Of a stretch of 64,000 nt of DNA, positions 26,942 through 35,649 are shown piece after piece. This DNA is from Peterkaempfera podocarpi (GTDB lineage Bacteria > Actinomycetota > Actinomycetes > Streptomycetales > Streptomycetaceae). Every line of letters begins with the position of its first letter. Position 1 is the first letter of the stretch. A program made the translations under genes and the position numbers. The notes beneath the pieces were generated by a model. It did no database searches and was not told the origin of the DNA. It saw nothing but the letters and a program-made list of their open reading frames with translations. Location: assembly GCF_042466665.1 (NCBI RefSeq), contig NZ_CP162102.1, positions 2,170,001 to 2,234,000 of the forward strand, in the 5' to 3' direction.

Positions 26942-28078
26942 TCAGGACTGCGGCGGAAGCGGCGGCGGGACGGCGCCGAAGAGGCGGTTGACGTCGGGCA
27001 CCTGCTCGGCGGGGAGCCAGCCGGACATTCCGCTCTGCCACACCAGGGTGGCCCGGGTCAGGGTGCCGGCGCCGATGAGCCCGGCCAGCGCGGCGCTGTC
27101 GTACGGGCCCTGCTGGGCGCCACCGACACCGATGAACCACTGCTGCTGCGTCGGCAGCGGCGGCGGGACCGCGGATGCGGGGGCCGCGGGTGCGGGGGCC
27201 GCGGGTGCCGGGGGTACCTGCTGCGGGTTGAGGCTCGCCGCCATCCGCTGGCCCATGGCCACGCCCAGGCCCAGCCCGATGCCCTCCCCGGCGCCCCCGC
27301 CGGGGTTGCGGGCGGCATCGCCGATCGCATTGGCGGCCTGGAACCGGGTGTACTGGTCGAGGTCGCCCGCGATGCCCATCCGGGACCGGGTGTCGATGGC
27401 GGCCTCGACCTCGGGCGGCAGCGAGATGTTCTCGATGACGAACGTGGGGACGGCGATGCCGACCGGGGCCAGCTCCTCCGTGAGCACCCCGGCCAGCTTG
27501 ACGCCCAGGCCGTCCTGCCGGGTCGCCAGGTCCAGCATCGGCACACCGGCGGTCGCCAGCGCGGTGGCCAGCCTGCCGACGATCAGCTGCCGCAGATACT
27601 CCTGCACCTCCTCGGTGCGGAACTGCGGATCGGTGCCGGCCAGCTCGCGCAGCAGCGCCGCCGGGTCCACCACCCGGGCGGCGAAGGCGCCGAAGGCCCG
27701 CAGCCGCACCATGCCGAACTCGGGGTCACGGACGATGACGGGGTTCTGCGTGCCCCACTTCATGTCGGTGAACTGACGGGTGGTGACGAAGTACACCTCG
27801 GCCTTGAAGGGCGAGTGGAAGCCGTGCTTCCAGCCCTTCAGGGTGGCCAGCAGCGGGAGGTTCTGCGTCTCCAGGGTGTAGGTGCCCGGCTGGAAGACGT
27901 CGGCGATCCGGCCCTCGTTGACGAAGACCGCCGTCTGGGACTCCCGGACCACGAGCCGGGCGCCCATCTTGATCTCGTTCTCGTAGCGCGGGAAGCGCCA
28001 CACGATGGTGTCCCGGCTGTCGTCCGTCCACTCGACGATGTCGATGAACTCCCCGCGAATGCGGTCCATCAGGCCCAT
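26942..28078 (-). CDS. SPFH-domain protein with C-terminal GYF-like domain
   Basis: 378 residues. Residues 1-300 form an SPFH/virion-core-like domain of the YdjI type (IVEWTDDSRDTIVWRFPRYE, AVFVNEGRIADVFQPGTYTL, MKWGTQNPVIVRDPEFGMVR). A Gly-rich stretch (NPGGGAGEGIGLGLGVAMGQ) and a Pro/Ala linker lead to a GYF_2 domain at about 318-365 (WFIGVGGAQQGPYDSAALAG, ATLVWQSGMSGWLPAEQV). Such proteins form membrane-associated oligomers; the zinc-ribbon membrane protein encoded immediately downstream is the usual partner. Possible role in membrane or envelope stress, by family analogy only. Confidence 0.88.
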   Translation of the reverse strand: MGLMDRIRGEFIDIVEWTDDSRDTIVWRFPRYENEIKMGARLVVRESQTAVFVNEGRIADVFQPGTYTLETQNLPLLATLKGWKHGFHSPFKAEVYFVTTRQFTDMKWGTQNPVIVRDPEFGMVRLRAFGAFAARVVDPAALLRELAGTDPQFRTEEVQEYLRQLIVGRLATALATAGVPMLDLATRQDGLGVKLAGVLTEELAPVGIAVPTFVIENISLPPEVEAAIDTRSRMGIAGDLDQYTRFQAANAIGDAARNPGGGAGEGIGLGLGVAMGQRMAASLNPQQVPPAPAAPAPAAPASAVPPPLPTQQQWFIGVGGAQQGPYDSAALAGLIGAGTLTRATLVWQSGMSGWLPAEQVPDVNRLFGAVPPPLPPQS

Positions 28079-28156
28079 GGGCCCATCCCCCCGTCCTGGT
28101 GCTGCTGTCGTACCGATGGTGCGAACCGCACCATAGCAACCCGCACCGACAGCAGG

Positions 28157-29080
28157 TCAGGCCCCTGTCCTCAGCTCCTTCAACCTGGCCACATCCAGCG
28201 CATGGCCCGCGCCGCCGCCCCCGTGGGCAGGGGTCTCCACCACCAGCGGGACACCGAGGGTCGCGGGGTGGGCGAACAGCTCCCGGAAGGGCTCCGCGCC
28301 GATGTGACCCGTGCCGATGTTGGCGTGCCGGTCCTTGCGGGCACCCGCGACGTCCTTGGAGTCATTGGCGTGGATCAGCCGCAGCCGCCCCTCCCCCACG
28401 GCGGCGACCAGCACGTCCAGCGCCTCCTTGACCCCGCCGGGCGCCGCCAGGTCGTGCCCCGCGGCGAAGGCGTGGCAGGTGTCCAGACAGACCCCGACCC
28501 GGGGGTGACGGTCCAGCGCGTCCGCGTACTCGGCCAGCTGCTCCAGCCGGGAGCAGAGCGAACGGCCCTGGCCCGCCGTCGGCTCCAGCAGCAGCCACGG
28601 GGCGTCCTCGCCGAGCCGGTCCAACTCGTCCAGCAGCGGCCGCACATCGGTGCGCACCTGCGCCATCGCCGCCGCGTACCGCGACCCGCCGTCCGGCGCC
28701 GTGCCCACGGCCGAGCCGGTGTGCACCACCACGCCCCGCGCGCCGATGGCGTGCGCCCGCAGCAGCGAGTGGCGCAGCGAGGCGCTGGACCGCTCCCGGG
28801 TGACGGCGTTGTCGGAGCCGAAGTTGATCAGGTACGGAGCGTGCACAAAGGCGGGGATGCGCTGCACGGCGCAGGCCTCCCTGAACGCCGCGTCCCGCAC
28901 CGGGTCGCCCGGCGGTGTGGCCCATCCTCGCGGGTTGGCGACGAAGACCTGCACGACCTCCGCCCCCACCCGCCCGGCGTAGGCCAGCCCGGTTCCCACC
29001 AGCCCCTTTCCGGCCACCGGCACATGCGCCCCGACCGGGTTGCGGAGGTCAGGAGGCAGGTGCGGCGGTACGGCGTTCAC
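28157..29080 (-). CDS. nfo: Deoxyribonuclease IV (endonuclease IV)
   Basis: About 307 residues from GTG 29080; the ribosome site is poor (GAGGT abuts the GTG), so a nearby start is possible. AP endonuclease 2 family: VGAHVPVAGKGL at the N-terminus, FVHAPYLINFGSDN, LLLEPTAGQG, GVCLDTCHAFAAGHDL, LIHANDSKD and DRHANIGTGHIG supply the His/Asp/Glu ligands of the tri-zinc site, all present. It cleaves DNA at abasic sites in base-excision repair. Monocistronic, or read together with the SPFH gene downstream. Confidence 0.9.
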   Translation of the reverse strand: MNAVPPHLPPDLRNPVGAHVPVAGKGLVGTGLAYAGRVGAEVVQVFVANPRGWATPPGDPVRDAAFREACAVQRIPAFVHAPYLINFGSDNAVTRERSSASLRHSLLRAHAIGARGVVVHTGSAVGTAPDGGSRYAAAMAQVRTDVRPLLDELDRLGEDAPWLLLEPTAGQGRSLCSRLEQLAEYADALDRHPRVGVCLDTCHAFAAGHDLAAPGGVKEALDVLVAAVGEGRLRLIHANDSKDVAGARKDRHANIGTGHIGAEPFRELFAHPATLGVPLVVETPAHGGGGAGHALDVARLKELRTGA

Positions 29081-29276
29081 ACCTCGAGCATCCCATGCCG
29101 TGCGGGGCCCGGTTCGCCCCCCGGTGGGCTCGTCCTCCGAGGTCACCGAGAGCCCGAAGGTACGCCGCTGAGTGCCGGGCCGGTCACGGGTTCCGTCCCG
29201 TACAGGGCAGCCCCGTACCCCCGGTGGGCGGGGCGGACAGGGAGCGGACGACGTCCGGACCGGTCCGCCTCCGGCG

Positions 29277-30059
29277 TCAGTCGGCGAAGGAGCCGTGGCG
29301 TCCCGCACCACGGGTGAAGCGGTCGGCGCCGCGCAGGGTCTCCCCCTCGGTCAGCGGGACCATGCCGTGCCGGTACTCGGCGGCCAGCGCGTCCTGCTCG
29401 CTCAGGCCGTGCTGCTCGCGTGCGGAGAGCCGGTCGTGGCGCAGGCAGAGCTGGGGGAAGGCGGCGATCTCCCGGGCGAGCCGTTCCGCTGCCGGGCGGG
29501 CCTCCCCGGTGGGGACCAGGCGGTTGGCGAGGCCCATGTCGAAGGCCTCACGGGCGGTGACCGGCCGTCCGGTGAGGATCATGTCCATGGCCCGGCTCTC
29601 CCCGATCAGCCGTGGCAGCCGTACGGTGCCGCCGTCCACCAGGGGCACGCCCCAGCGGCGGCAGAAGACGCCGAAGACCGCGTCCTCCTCCGCGATCCGC
29701 AGATCGCACCAGGCGGCCAGCTCCAGCCCGCCGGCCACCGCATGCCCGGCGACCGCGGCGATGACGGGCTTGCTCAACCGCATCCGGGTCGGCCCCATCG
29801 GCCCGTCGCCCTCCGGCAGCACCTGGTTGCCCCGGCCCGTGCCGATGCCCTTGAGATCGGCCCCGGCGCAGAAGGTGCCGCCCTCGCCCCACAGCACGGC
29901 CACGGCGGCGTCCGGGTCGGCGTCGAACTCCCGGAAGGCGTCGGCGAGCAGGGCCGCGGTGGGGCCGTCGACGGCGTTGCGGACCTCGGGACGGCTGAGG
30001 ACCACCGTGAACACCGGGCCGTCCCGTTCGATCCGCACGGCGGCGGGGGTTGTGCTCAT
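29277..30059 (-). CDS. Enoyl-CoA hydratase/isomerase family protein (crotonase)
   Basis: 260 residues; ATG 30059 overlaps the stop of the upstream aminotransferase gene (ATGA). The crotonase fold is shown by VVLSRPEVRNAVDGPTAALL, the oxyanion loops GGTFCAGADLKGIG and AGHAVAGGLELAAWCDLRIA, and VFGVFCRRWGVPLVDGGTVR. The catalytic Glu positions of hydratases are not both obvious, so it may be an isomerase, hydrolase or ring-modifying member. Translational coupling to a class V aminotransferase is a conserved streptomycete arrangement; the shared pathway is unknown. Confidence 0.88.
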   Translation of the reverse strand: MSTTPAAVRIERDGPVFTVVLSRPEVRNAVDGPTAALLADAFREFDADPDAAVAVLWGEGGTFCAGADLKGIGTGRGNQVLPEGDGPMGPTRMRLSKPVIAAVAGHAVAGGLELAAWCDLRIAEEDAVFGVFCRRWGVPLVDGGTVRLPRLIGESRAMDMILTGRPVTAREAFDMGLANRLVPTGEARPAAERLAREIAAFPQLCLRHDRLSAREQHGLSEQDALAAEYRHGMVPLTEGETLRGADRFTRGAGRHGSFAD

Positions 30060-31263
30060 CGGGCACCCGCCAGTTCGGCGACCCCGGCCAGCAGGCGGTC
30101 CACGTCCTCGGTGCTGGTGTAGGGGGCGAGGCCGGCGCGGACGGCTCCGGCGTCGCCGAGCCCGCTGTGGCGGGCGGCCTCGATGGCGTAGAAGGTGCCG
30201 GCGGGGGCGTTGACCTTGCCGTCGGCCAGGTGCTGGTGGACGGCCTGGGGCGAGTGGCCCGCCACGCTGAACAGCGCGGTGGGGGTGCGCCGCAGGGGCG
30301 AGCCGTGCAGGGTGACCCCGGGGAGTGCGGACAGCCCGTCGAGCAGGCGGTGGAGGAGCTGCTCCTCATGGGCCTCGACCAGGCGCATGGAGTCCAGCAG
30401 CCGGCCGCGCCGGGTGGCGGCGGAGGAGGGGGCCAGGCCGGCGATGAAGTCGACGGCGGCGGCCGTCCCGGCGAGCAGCTCATAGGGCAGGGTGCCCAGT
30501 TCGAACCGCTCGGGGACGGCGTCGGTGGACGGCAGCAGCTTGTCCGGGTGGATGGTCGCCAGCAGGTCCGGGGACGCGGCCAGCACCCCGTGGTGCGGGC
30601 CGAAGAACTTGTACGGCGAGCAGGCGTAGAAGTCCGCGCCCAGCTCGGCCACCGAGACGGCGGTGTGCGGGGTGAGGTGCACCCCGTCCACGTGGACCAG
30701 GGCACCGACGGCGTGCGCCGCGGCGGCGACAGCCGGGATGTCGGGCCTGGTGCCCAGCAGGTTGGAGGCGGCGGTGACGGCCACCAGGCGGGTGCGGGGG
30801 AGAGTACGGCGGCGATGTCGTCCACCGACAGCTCGCCCGTCACCGGGTCGAATCCGGCCCAGCGGACGGTGGCGCCCACGGCCTCGGCCGCAGCCGTCCA
30901 GGGCCTGATGTTGGCGTCGTGGTCCAGCCGGGTCACCACCACCTCGTCACCCGGCTGCCACTGCTTGGCCAGCGCCCGCGCCAGGTCGTAGGTGGCCTGG
31001 GTCATCGACCGTGCGAAGACCACGCCCTCGGCCGGGCAGTCCAGCAGGTCCGCCATGGCCGCCCGGGCGCCGGCCACCACGGCCTCGGCGCGCCGCTCGG
31101 CGGCGGTCACGGTGCCGCGGTTGGCGATGCCGCTGCAGAGGGTGTCCGCCACGGCCTGCCCGACAGCCCGGGGCACCTGTGTGCCCCCGGGGCCGTCGAA
31201 GTGCGCGACGCCCTGGTCGAGGGCGGGGAAGCAGCTGCGGACCCGGGTGATGTCGAGGTTCAT
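30056..31263 (-). pseudogene. Cysteine desulfurase-like class V aminotransferase (frameshifted)
   Basis: ATG 31263; about 402 residues when repaired. The N-terminal frame (SCFPALDQGVAHFDGPGGTQ, VTRLDHDANIRPW) and the C-terminal frame (VAVTAASNLLGTRPD, VHVDGVHLTPH, and the PLP-lysine motif ACSPYKFFGPHHG) are those of the VC1184-type SufS-like family. The frame breaks at the C run complementary to 30796-30800: five C where six would keep the frame (VLSPRTRLVAVT). Loss of one base in a homopolymer next to fully conserved sequence points to sequencing error more than decay. Coupled to the crotonase gene downstream. The substrate is unknown; the family lacks proven desulfurase activity. Confidence 0.8.
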
Positions 31264-31400
31264 GCGCTCATCCTGCACGACCCGTCAACTCCGGCATTGC
31301 AAGAAGATTCTGAAAGTTTCCGCAAGGATTTTCAGGTCGGGCTAGGGTCTGCGGTGAACCGGCCGGAGTGGAACCGGCCGACCGACCGTGGGGGATGACC

Positions 31401-31709
31401 ATGCACCGCAGTGGACTCGGACGGCGGACGGCAGGCGCGGCAGCCCTGGCCGCACTGCTCGGCGCCGGCACCGCCGCACCGGCGACGGCCGCCGGCGACG
31501 AGCGGATCCCGGCTCCGCCCTGCATCACCAGCACCAGCGACTGGCGCTACACCTTCGTCGGCAACGACTGCTCACAGCCGTACCGGGTACAACTCGACTA
31601 CACCGACGGGACGGTGAGCCCCTGCCGGTACACCGCCCCGGGCGACCGGGTCACCTTCGCCGGCTACGGGACCGACGCCGACTATGTGACGGACATCCAC
31701 CTCTGCTGA
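31401..31709 (+). CDS. Secreted tendamistat-like alpha-amylase inhibitor
   Basis: 102 residues from ATG 31401 (GGGGGA six bases upstream; ATG 31395 also in frame). A Sec signal peptide covers about the first 29 residues (twin-Arg-like GRRTAGAAALAALLGAG, then APATAA). The mature part has the streptomycete alpha-amylase-inhibitor pattern: four Cys with 15 residues between the first pair and 26 between the second pair (tendamistat: 15 and 27), the inhibitory WRY triplet in STSDWRYTF after the first Cys, and a C-terminal Cys. It should block animal or competitor GH13 alpha-amylases outside the cell. The 137 bp upstream are unusually AT-rich with CTGAAA/TTTCAG and TTGC/GCAA inverted elements that may be the promoter/operator. 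A strong terminator follows. Confidence 0.83.
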   Translation: MHRSGLGRRTAGAAALAALLGAGTAAPATAAGDERIPAPPCITSTSDWRYTFVGNDCSQPYRVQLDYTDGTVSPCRYTAPGDRVTFAGYGTDADYVTDIHLC

Positions 31710-31718
31710 GACGGCGAA

Positions 31719-31758
31719 GAGGCGGGCCGGGACGCCGGGGGGCGTCCCGGCCCGCCTC
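31719..31758. terminator. Strong bidirectional hairpin terminator
   Basis: An 18-bp perfect stem starting GAGGCGGGCCGGGACGCC with a GGGG loop lies ten bases after the amylase-inhibitor stop and 24 bases before the stop of the convergent MFS gene. It serves both transcripts. Confidence 0.8.
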
Positions 31759-31782
31759 TGCCGCACAGGTGGGCGGGGCCGG

Positions 31783-33498
31783 TCAGTGGCCGATCGCGTC
31801 CTCGTCCTCCCTGGCCTGCCGGGGCAGCAGGAAGGCGAACAGGAAGGTCAGCAGCAGCATGCCGTCGACCACCCACAGGATGGCCTTCATCGCCGAGCCG
31901 AAGCCCTGCTCGAAGGAGTCCTGACCGCTCTGCTGGAGGGCCTGGCCGACCACTCCGGCGGCAGCCGGGGAGGTCGCCGCGGTGCGGGCGGTCCGCTCCA
32001 GCCGGGTGCAGGCGGCCGGGGTGGCGGTGGGGTCCTTGGCCACCGCGCGGTCATGGACGCAGTCCCGGACGCCCTGGACGACGGCGTCCTGCGCGGCGCC
32101 GGTGATCTGCACCGCCGCCAGCCGGGCGCGCAGCGCGGGGGCGGCACCGTCGGCGGCGGAGGCGACGCCGCCGCCGAGCAGGCCGAGGAAGACGGTGCCC
32201 AGCAGCGCCACGCCGAAGGCGCCGCCGAGCTGCTGCATGGCCGTCATGGTGCCGGCCGCGGAGCCGGTCTCATGGGCCTCCACACCGGCCAGCACGATGT
32301 CGAAGAAGGGGGCCATCAGCAGGCCCATACCGAGCCCGGTGACCAGCAGCGCCGGGGTGAGCTGCCAGGGGCTGACACCGATCCCGGCGGTCTGCAGGGT
32401 GATCCAGATGCCGAACACGCCGAGCGCCATCACCAGGGCGCCGCCGTGCAGCACCCGGCGGCCGAACTTCTTCACGGCCTGGGCGACGCCGAAGCCCACG
32501 ATCATGCCCGCCGACCAGGGGACCATGGCGAGTCCGGCCTTGAGGGTGGAGTAGCCGAGGCCCAGCTGGGTGTAGAGGTTGAAGACCAGGGTGAAGCCGG
32601 TCATGCCGGAGAAGAAGACCAGCCCGACCACCATGCCACCGCTGAAGCCGCGCTTGCGGAAGAGGCTGGGGACGACCAGCGGGTCGCCGCCCGCCCTGCT
32701 GCGGCGCGCCTCGTACCAGCCGAAGAACGCGAAGACGAGCACCGAGGCGCCCATCATGGCGAACGACCAGAGCGGCCAGTCGTACTCGCGACCCTGGACC
32801 AGCGGGAAGATGATGAGCAGCGCCGCCAGCGAGACCAGTAGCATGCCCGGGATGTCCAGCCGCGGGGGGTTGTCGGAGCGGCCGTGCGGCAGGAAGCGCA
32901 GGGCTCCCAGGACCGCGGCCAGACCGAGCGGCAGGTTGATCAGGAAGATCATCCGCCAGCCGGTGCCGAAGTAGTCGGCGTCGACCAGCCAGCCGGCCAG
33001 GATCGGGCCGCCCACCGCGGAGAGGCCCATGACCGGGCCGAACATGCCGAACGCGGCCTGCATCTCCTTGGGCGGGAACATCTCCTTGATCATGCCGAGG
33101 CCCTGCGGGAGCATCACCGAGCCGAAGAGGCCCTGGATGACCCGGGCGGTGATCAGCATCTCCGGCGAGCGGGATGCGGCACAGAGCAGCGAGCCCGCGG
33201 TGAAGCCGATGGCGCCGATCACAAACATCCGCTTGCGGCCGTGGATGTCACCGAGCCGGCCGCCGGTGATCAGGCCGACGGCCATGGAGAGGGTGTAGGC
33301 GGCGCCGAGCCACTGGATGACACTGGCGCCACCGCCCAGGTCGGCCCGCATGGACGGCCCGGCGATATTGGTGACCATGGCGTCGAGGAGGTCCATCACC
33401 TCGGCGGCCAGGATGACGAAAAGAGCGGCCCAGCGCCATCGGTACGGCGCGGGTTCGGCGACTGCCGCGCGGTCCGGCGCGACCCCCGTTGTGGTCAT
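31783..33498 (-). CDS. MFS drug transporter, DHA2 (EmrB/QacA) family
   Basis: 571 residues, 14 predicted membrane helices. WAALFVILAAEVMDLLDAMV and the motif A loop GGRLGDIHGRKRMFVIG, plus the motif C region LSAVGGPILAGWLV, place it among proton-driven drug exporters. A large periplasmic loop before the last helix (residues about 460-535) carries four or five charged/Cys residues (RDCVHDRAVAK). It is divergent from a TetR gene, with repeated GAAC/GTTC elements in the 174 bp between them, so it is most likely a TetR-repressed efflux pump. Confidence 0.9.
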   Translation of the reverse strand: MTTTGVAPDRAAVAEPAPYRWRWAALFVILAAEVMDLLDAMVTNIAGPSMRADLGGGASVIQWLGAAYTLSMAVGLITGGRLGDIHGRKRMFVIGAIGFTAGSLLCAASRSPEMLITARVIQGLFGSVMLPQGLGMIKEMFPPKEMQAAFGMFGPVMGLSAVGGPILAGWLVDADYFGTGWRMIFLINLPLGLAAVLGALRFLPHGRSDNPPRLDIPGMLLVSLAALLIIFPLVQGREYDWPLWSFAMMGASVLVFAFFGWYEARRSRAGGDPLVVPSLFRKRGFSGGMVVGLVFFSGMTGFTLVFNLYTQLGLGYSTLKAGLAMVPWSAGMIVGFGVAQAVKKFGRRVLHGGALVMALGVFGIWITLQTAGIGVSPWQLTPALLVTGLGMGLLMAPFFDIVLAGVEAHETGSAAGTMTAMQQLGGAFGVALLGTVFLGLLGGGVASAADGAAPALRARLAAVQITGAAQDAVVQGVRDCVHDRAVAKDPTATPAACTRLERTARTAATSPAAAGVVGQALQQSGQDSFEQGFGSAMKAILWVVDGMLLLTFLFAFLLPRQAREDEDAIGH

Positions 33499-33518
33499 GT
33501 GAGAACTCCCCAGTCGTA

Positions 33519-33649
33519 TGAACAGCGTTCACCATACCTGATCGCCGTTCTTTTCGTGAACATCGTTCTTCACGATATAGCGCATCACTGCGCAAGGACA
33601 AGATATATCGCGTTACAGAGCGGCGTTCACCTCCTCAGAGCGGTGTTCA
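33519..33649. promoter_or_regulatory. Divergent MFS/tetR promoter with repeated operator elements
   Basis: The MFS-proximal side has TGAACAGCGTTCA (33519-33531, perfect palindrome with an AGC centre) and TGAACATCGTTCT (33557-33569), the latter inside CGTGAA-N8-TTCACG. The tetR-proximal side has a 14-bp direct repeat with one mismatch, CAGAGCGGCGTTCA (33616-33629) and CAGAGCGGTGTTCA (33636-33649), 20 bp apart. AT-rich CGATATA (33573-33579) and TATATCG (33604-33610) flank the middle and may be -10 regions. Probably bound by the TetR protein at 33673. Confidence 0.65.
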
Positions 33650-33672
33650 GCGGACGGCCTACACTGGGCCCC

Positions 33673-34419
33673 ATGAGCGAGGACGCACTGCCGCCGACCC
33701 CCTGGGAGAAGTCACGCAGGCGACCGGCGGCCGCCAGAACGCCGCTCACCAGGGACCGGATCGTCGATGCCGCCTTCACCGTGCTGGACCGCGAGGGGCT
33801 GGACGGACTCTCCATGCGCCAGGTCGCCGCCGAACTCACGGTGGCGGTCTCCGCGCTCTACGCCCATGTCAGCGCCAAGGACGAGCTGCTGGAGCTGATG
33901 TACCACCGGCTGTTCGACGGCTACGACCTGCCCGCCCCCGACCCTGACCACTGGCAGGACCAGATCAGGGACTTCGCCCGCGACGGCCGGGCACGCCTGC
34001 TGGCCCACCGGGACATGGCCCGCATCTCGATGGCCCATGTGCCCTTCACCGCCGAACTCCTCCCCAAGGTCGAACAGCTGCTGGCCATCTTCCGCACCGC
34101 CGGTCTGCCCGACCGGATCAGCGCGGTGGCCGGCGATGTGCTCTCCACCTACATGGACGGCTTCACCCTCGAGGAGGGCGTCTGGGCGGACCGGCTGCGC
34201 CGGGGTTCCGACGACGACGGGACGGAGACCTGGAAGCAGCAGCGCGCCGAGATGGAGGCCTACTTCGCCGCGCTGCCCCCGGACCGCTTCCCCCACCTGG
34301 TCGCCCTGGCCGACCGGATGGCCGAGGAGACCCAGGACGAGCGGTTCGAGCTCGGTCTGGAGATCATCCTGCGCGGCCTCGCCAGCTATCTGGACGACCC
34401 GGGGCCAGGACACAGCTGA
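33673..34419 (+). CDS. TetR-family regulator with TetR_C-type tail
   Basis: 248 residues from ATG 33673. HTH: TRDRIVDAAFTVLDREGLDG, SMRQVAAELTVAVSALYAHV. The C-terminal domain (HRDMARISMAHVPFTAELLP, LSTYMDGFTLEEGVW) is of the TetR/AcrR C-terminal type that follows TetR-like tetracycline-sensing repressors. The N-terminal WEKSRRRPAAARTPLTRD extension is typical of this group. It is divergent from the DHA2 exporter and probably controls it and itself through the repeats in between. Confidence 0.88.
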   Translation: MSEDALPPTPWEKSRRRPAAARTPLTRDRIVDAAFTVLDREGLDGLSMRQVAAELTVAVSALYAHVSAKDELLELMYHRLFDGYDLPAPDPDHWQDQIRDFARDGRARLLAHRDMARISMAHVPFTAELLPKVEQLLAIFRTAGLPDRISAVAGDVLSTYMDGFTLEEGVWADRLRRGSDDDGTETWKQQRAEMEAYFAALPPDRFPHLVALADRMAEETQDERFELGLEIILRGLASYLDDPGPGHS

Positions 34420-34530
34420 GCTGCCGCGGCCGGTCGGCCCCGAGACCAGCCCTGACAAGACGTCAGATCCGCTTCGGCGTCGGCTCCCCGGCTCCGGCGC
34501 GGCCCGCCCCCGGGGCGGCCCGTCGACCGC

Positions 34531-35031
34531 CTACGCCCCGAGCACCTGCTGAAGGAAGCCGTCCAGATTGGCCAGCATCCGGGTGACCTGCTCGTCCACG
34601 GTGAGCGACTCCTCGTAGCGGCTGACCAGCTCGGTCCGCTTGCGCCCGCGGACATACAGCGGACAGGCCAGGTCGGCGCACATATAGGTGCCGACGGTGT
34701 TGCCCTCCCGCCCTGCCGCGCCCGCCCTGGGGGCGGCCAGCAGCGAGACCCCGGAGCCGGTGTGCGGGGTGACGCAGACCGAGCAGACGGTGGTCCTGGT
34801 GAAGCTGCGCCGGGGGCCCTGCGGTGCCCGCAGCACAATGCCCACCAGCTCCCCGCGGTGCTGGGCGACCAGATGGCCGCGGTCGGGGGCGCCCGGATCC
34901 CGCCACCCCAGGAAGTCCAGGTCGGCCCAGGGCAGGTCGGCCAGGTCACGAGGCAGCCAGAGCCTGCGGGCCTCACCCTTCGAGCAGTTCACGAAGGAGC
35001 CCCGGATGGCGTTGTCGTCGAGCGGGATCAT
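34531..35031 (-). CDS. FBP-domain zinc protein (EF-G-binding FusB-like C-terminal fold)
   Basis: 166 residues from ATG 35031. IRGSFVNCSKGEARRL at the N-terminus and the treble-clef pairs TVCSVCVTPH and MCADLACPLYVRGRKR are the FBP C-terminal zinc-finger signature. In Firmicutes, FusB/FBP proteins bind elongation factor G and help release it from fusidic-acid-stalled ribosomes; actinobacterial members are shorter and their role is untested. No operon partner is visible; it is convergent with the TetR gene. Confidence 0.85.
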   Translation of the reverse strand: MIPLDDNAIRGSFVNCSKGEARRLWLPRDLADLPWADLDFLGWRDPGAPDRGHLVAQHRGELVGIVLRAPQGPRRSFTRTTVCSVCVTPHTGSGVSLLAAPRAGAAGREGNTVGTYMCADLACPLYVRGRKRTELVSRYEESLTVDEQVTRMLANLDGFLQQVLGA

Positions 35032-35240
35032 GGGTTCGGAAGCTAGCACCGGCGGTCGGGTTCCGTCGTCCGAATAATGCCCCGCCCGGTCCGGAGCACA
35101 CCGCCGAGGGCCCTGCCGGCACACGCCCCCATGACCGACTGGTCCGCGTCCTGGTCGCCGACGACGGAGGACCAACCACAGCACAATCCCGGGTTTGCCG
35201 TAACTGTCGCCCCCAGAGCCAAGGACCTCTCGCTGCCGGA

Positions 35241-35642
35241 TCAGGCGGTGATGAGTTCCAGCCCGTGGTGGACCTTGAAGTCATCGAAGTCCTTGACGTT
35301 CAAGGTTGCCAGCGGCAGTTGGTGGGTGAGGCAGCAGGCTGCGATCCACATGTCGTTCATCGGCCTCGGGCGCCCTCGCAGCATCGCGCCGGCGGACAGT
35401 TCGCCGTACGTGTCGGCGACATCCTCGTCACCGGGCAGCATCGGCACCTCGGCCGGCCACTGGGCGAGAAGCCTGCGGTTGCCCGGCCCCCAGCGGCGGA
35501 CCTCGGCCCACTTGGTCAGCTCTGCGCGCGTGACGAAGGTGATGATCGGCTGGGTGTTGATCAGCCTGGTCGCCAGCGTGATCGGCAAACGCATCTTGAT
35601 GATCAGCGAGGCGGCATCGGTGTCCAGAAGGACGGGGCGCAT
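35241..35642 (-). CDS. PIN-domain toxin (VapC-like)
   Basis: 133 residues from ATG 35642. Acidic residues of the RNase site: Asp in PVLLDTDAASL, Glu in FVTRAELTKW, Asp in RPMNDMWIAACCL, and Asp in LNVKDFDDF. The length is normal for VapC-like PIN ribonucleases. It starts seven bases after the stop of a 68-residue gene that is the likely antitoxin. Base composition (more A/T at third positions: AAT, ATC, TTG, CAA) is less extreme than in neighbouring genes, compatible with acquisition by transfer. Confidence 0.87.
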   Translation of the reverse strand: MRPVLLDTDAASLIIKMRLPITLATRLINTQPIITFVTRAELTKWAEVRRWGPGNRRLLAQWPAEVPMLPGDEDVADTYGELSAGAMLRGRPRPMNDMWIAACCLTHQLPLATLNVKDFDDFKVHHGLELITA

Positions 35643-35649
35643 CACAGCC

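Noticed and set aside
26471..29317. Long plus-strand frame across the SPFH and deoxyribonuclease IV genes
   Set aside because: Spans several real minus-strand genes and their intergenic gaps; no domain.
31264..31400. Rho-independent-like or riboswitch structure in the AT-rich gap
   Set aside because: The CTGAAA/TTTCAG pairing is only six bases with a long loop; an operator or promoter is a simpler reading.
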